Shown in pieces: positions 63,814-64,000 of a stretch of DNA of 64,000 bases (the first letter of the stretch is position 1; each line of letters starts with the position of its first letter). A model generated the notes under the pieces. It was not told the DNA's origin. It saw only the letters and a program-made list of their open reading frames with translations, and made no database searches. This DNA is from Corynebacterium tapiri (GTDB lineage: Bacteria > Actinomycetota > Actinomycetes > Mycobacteriales > Mycobacteriaceae): assembly GCF_006334925.1 (NCBI RefSeq), contig NZ_VDHJ01000011.1, forward strand, positions 57,019 to 121,018, given 5' to 3'. The translations under genes and the position numbers were made by a program.

Positions 63814-63889
63814 GGGCCTTTAGCTCAGTTGGTAGAGCTACGGACTTTTAATCCGCAGGTCCCGGGTTCGAGCCCCGGAGGGCCCACCA
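63814..63889 (+). tRNA. tRNA-Lys (anticodon TTT)
   Basis: Complete 76-base cloverleaf: acceptor GGGCCTT / AGGGCCC with one G-T pair, anticodon loop CTTTTAA (63845-63851) with TTT at 63847-63849, T-loop GGTTCGAGC, and encoded CCA at 63887-63889. The last 111 bases of the window after it show no gene. Confidence 0.97.
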
Positions 63890-64000
63890 CAAACTTTCCC
63901 GCTTGCCGCTCAGGTGAGGGGTTAAGGTGCAAAATGTGTGTCCGCTCGGCGTGTCGCCTGCCGGGCACACTGGTTGCTACTTCAGGGGGCCTTTCCGAAT

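Overview
The window is chromosomal DNA from a Corynebacterium-type actinobacterium. The evidence is the high G+C, the mycothiol synthase MshD, a ThrE amino-acid exporter, a DUF3073 protein, a quinone-dependent pyruvate dehydrogenase, PhoR/PhoS, a Pst system and an ActA-type CoA transferase. Gene order closely follows what I recall of Corynebacterium glutamicum (sialic acid locus; otsA-lipoprotein-otsB; zinc ABC genes; phoRS; pur genes; pst). No prophage, insertion sequence or CRISPR array is visible. The species cannot be named from the sequence.

Layout. 1-9.1 kb: sialic acid and amino-sugar catabolism (ROK kinase fragment, nagA, nagB, SiaEFGI-like transporter, lyase, NanR-like regulator). 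9.1-16 kb: a DUF222/HNH protein, cysS, rlmB, an esterase and a zinc-type ABC transporter whose binding protein has a His-rich loop made of a 60-bp tandem repeat. 16-22.1 kb: a LacI-type regulator and the trehalose genes with thrE; here OtsB is fused to a mycothiol-dependent isomerase-like domain. 22.2-24.8 kb: tRNA-Thr, an orphan gene, a small Ala/Ser/Thr-rich protein with a structured leader, and an MFS transporter. 24.9-30.3 kb: pqo, a lipoprotein, phoR-phoS and a HIT protein. 30.3-49.4 kb: purine biosynthesis (purD, purB, purC, purSQL, purF, purM), interleaved with a lipoprotein, oligopeptidase B, DctA, a DUF2334 protein, a secreted nuclease, a thioesterase and a sterol-carrier-like protein. 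49.5-54.3 kb: DUF3073, YgfZ, PabC, nitrobindin, a DUF2993 protein and MshD. 54.3-60.8 kb: pstSCAB and phoU with an unexpected cytochrome P450 between them. 60.8-64 kb: dusB, actA and tRNA-Lys.

How the genes work together. The left end imports sialic acid and converts it to fructose-6-phosphate. The pur genes cover most of the route from PRPP to IMP, and cluster members purB, purC, purD and purF look individually promoted. PhoRS (28 kb) is the likely regulator of pstSCAB (54 kb), whose upstream region carries an 11-bp-spaced direct repeat suited to an OmpR-family protein.

The most striking feature is transcription architecture. At least seventeen genes have a TANNNT-like -10 hexamer 6-8 bases before the start codon and no Shine-Dalgarno sequence, so they are probably leaderless. 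Several of these -10 boxes overlap divergently, or are built on the stop codon of the upstream gene. Four convergent gene pairs share one CTAG as both stop codons.
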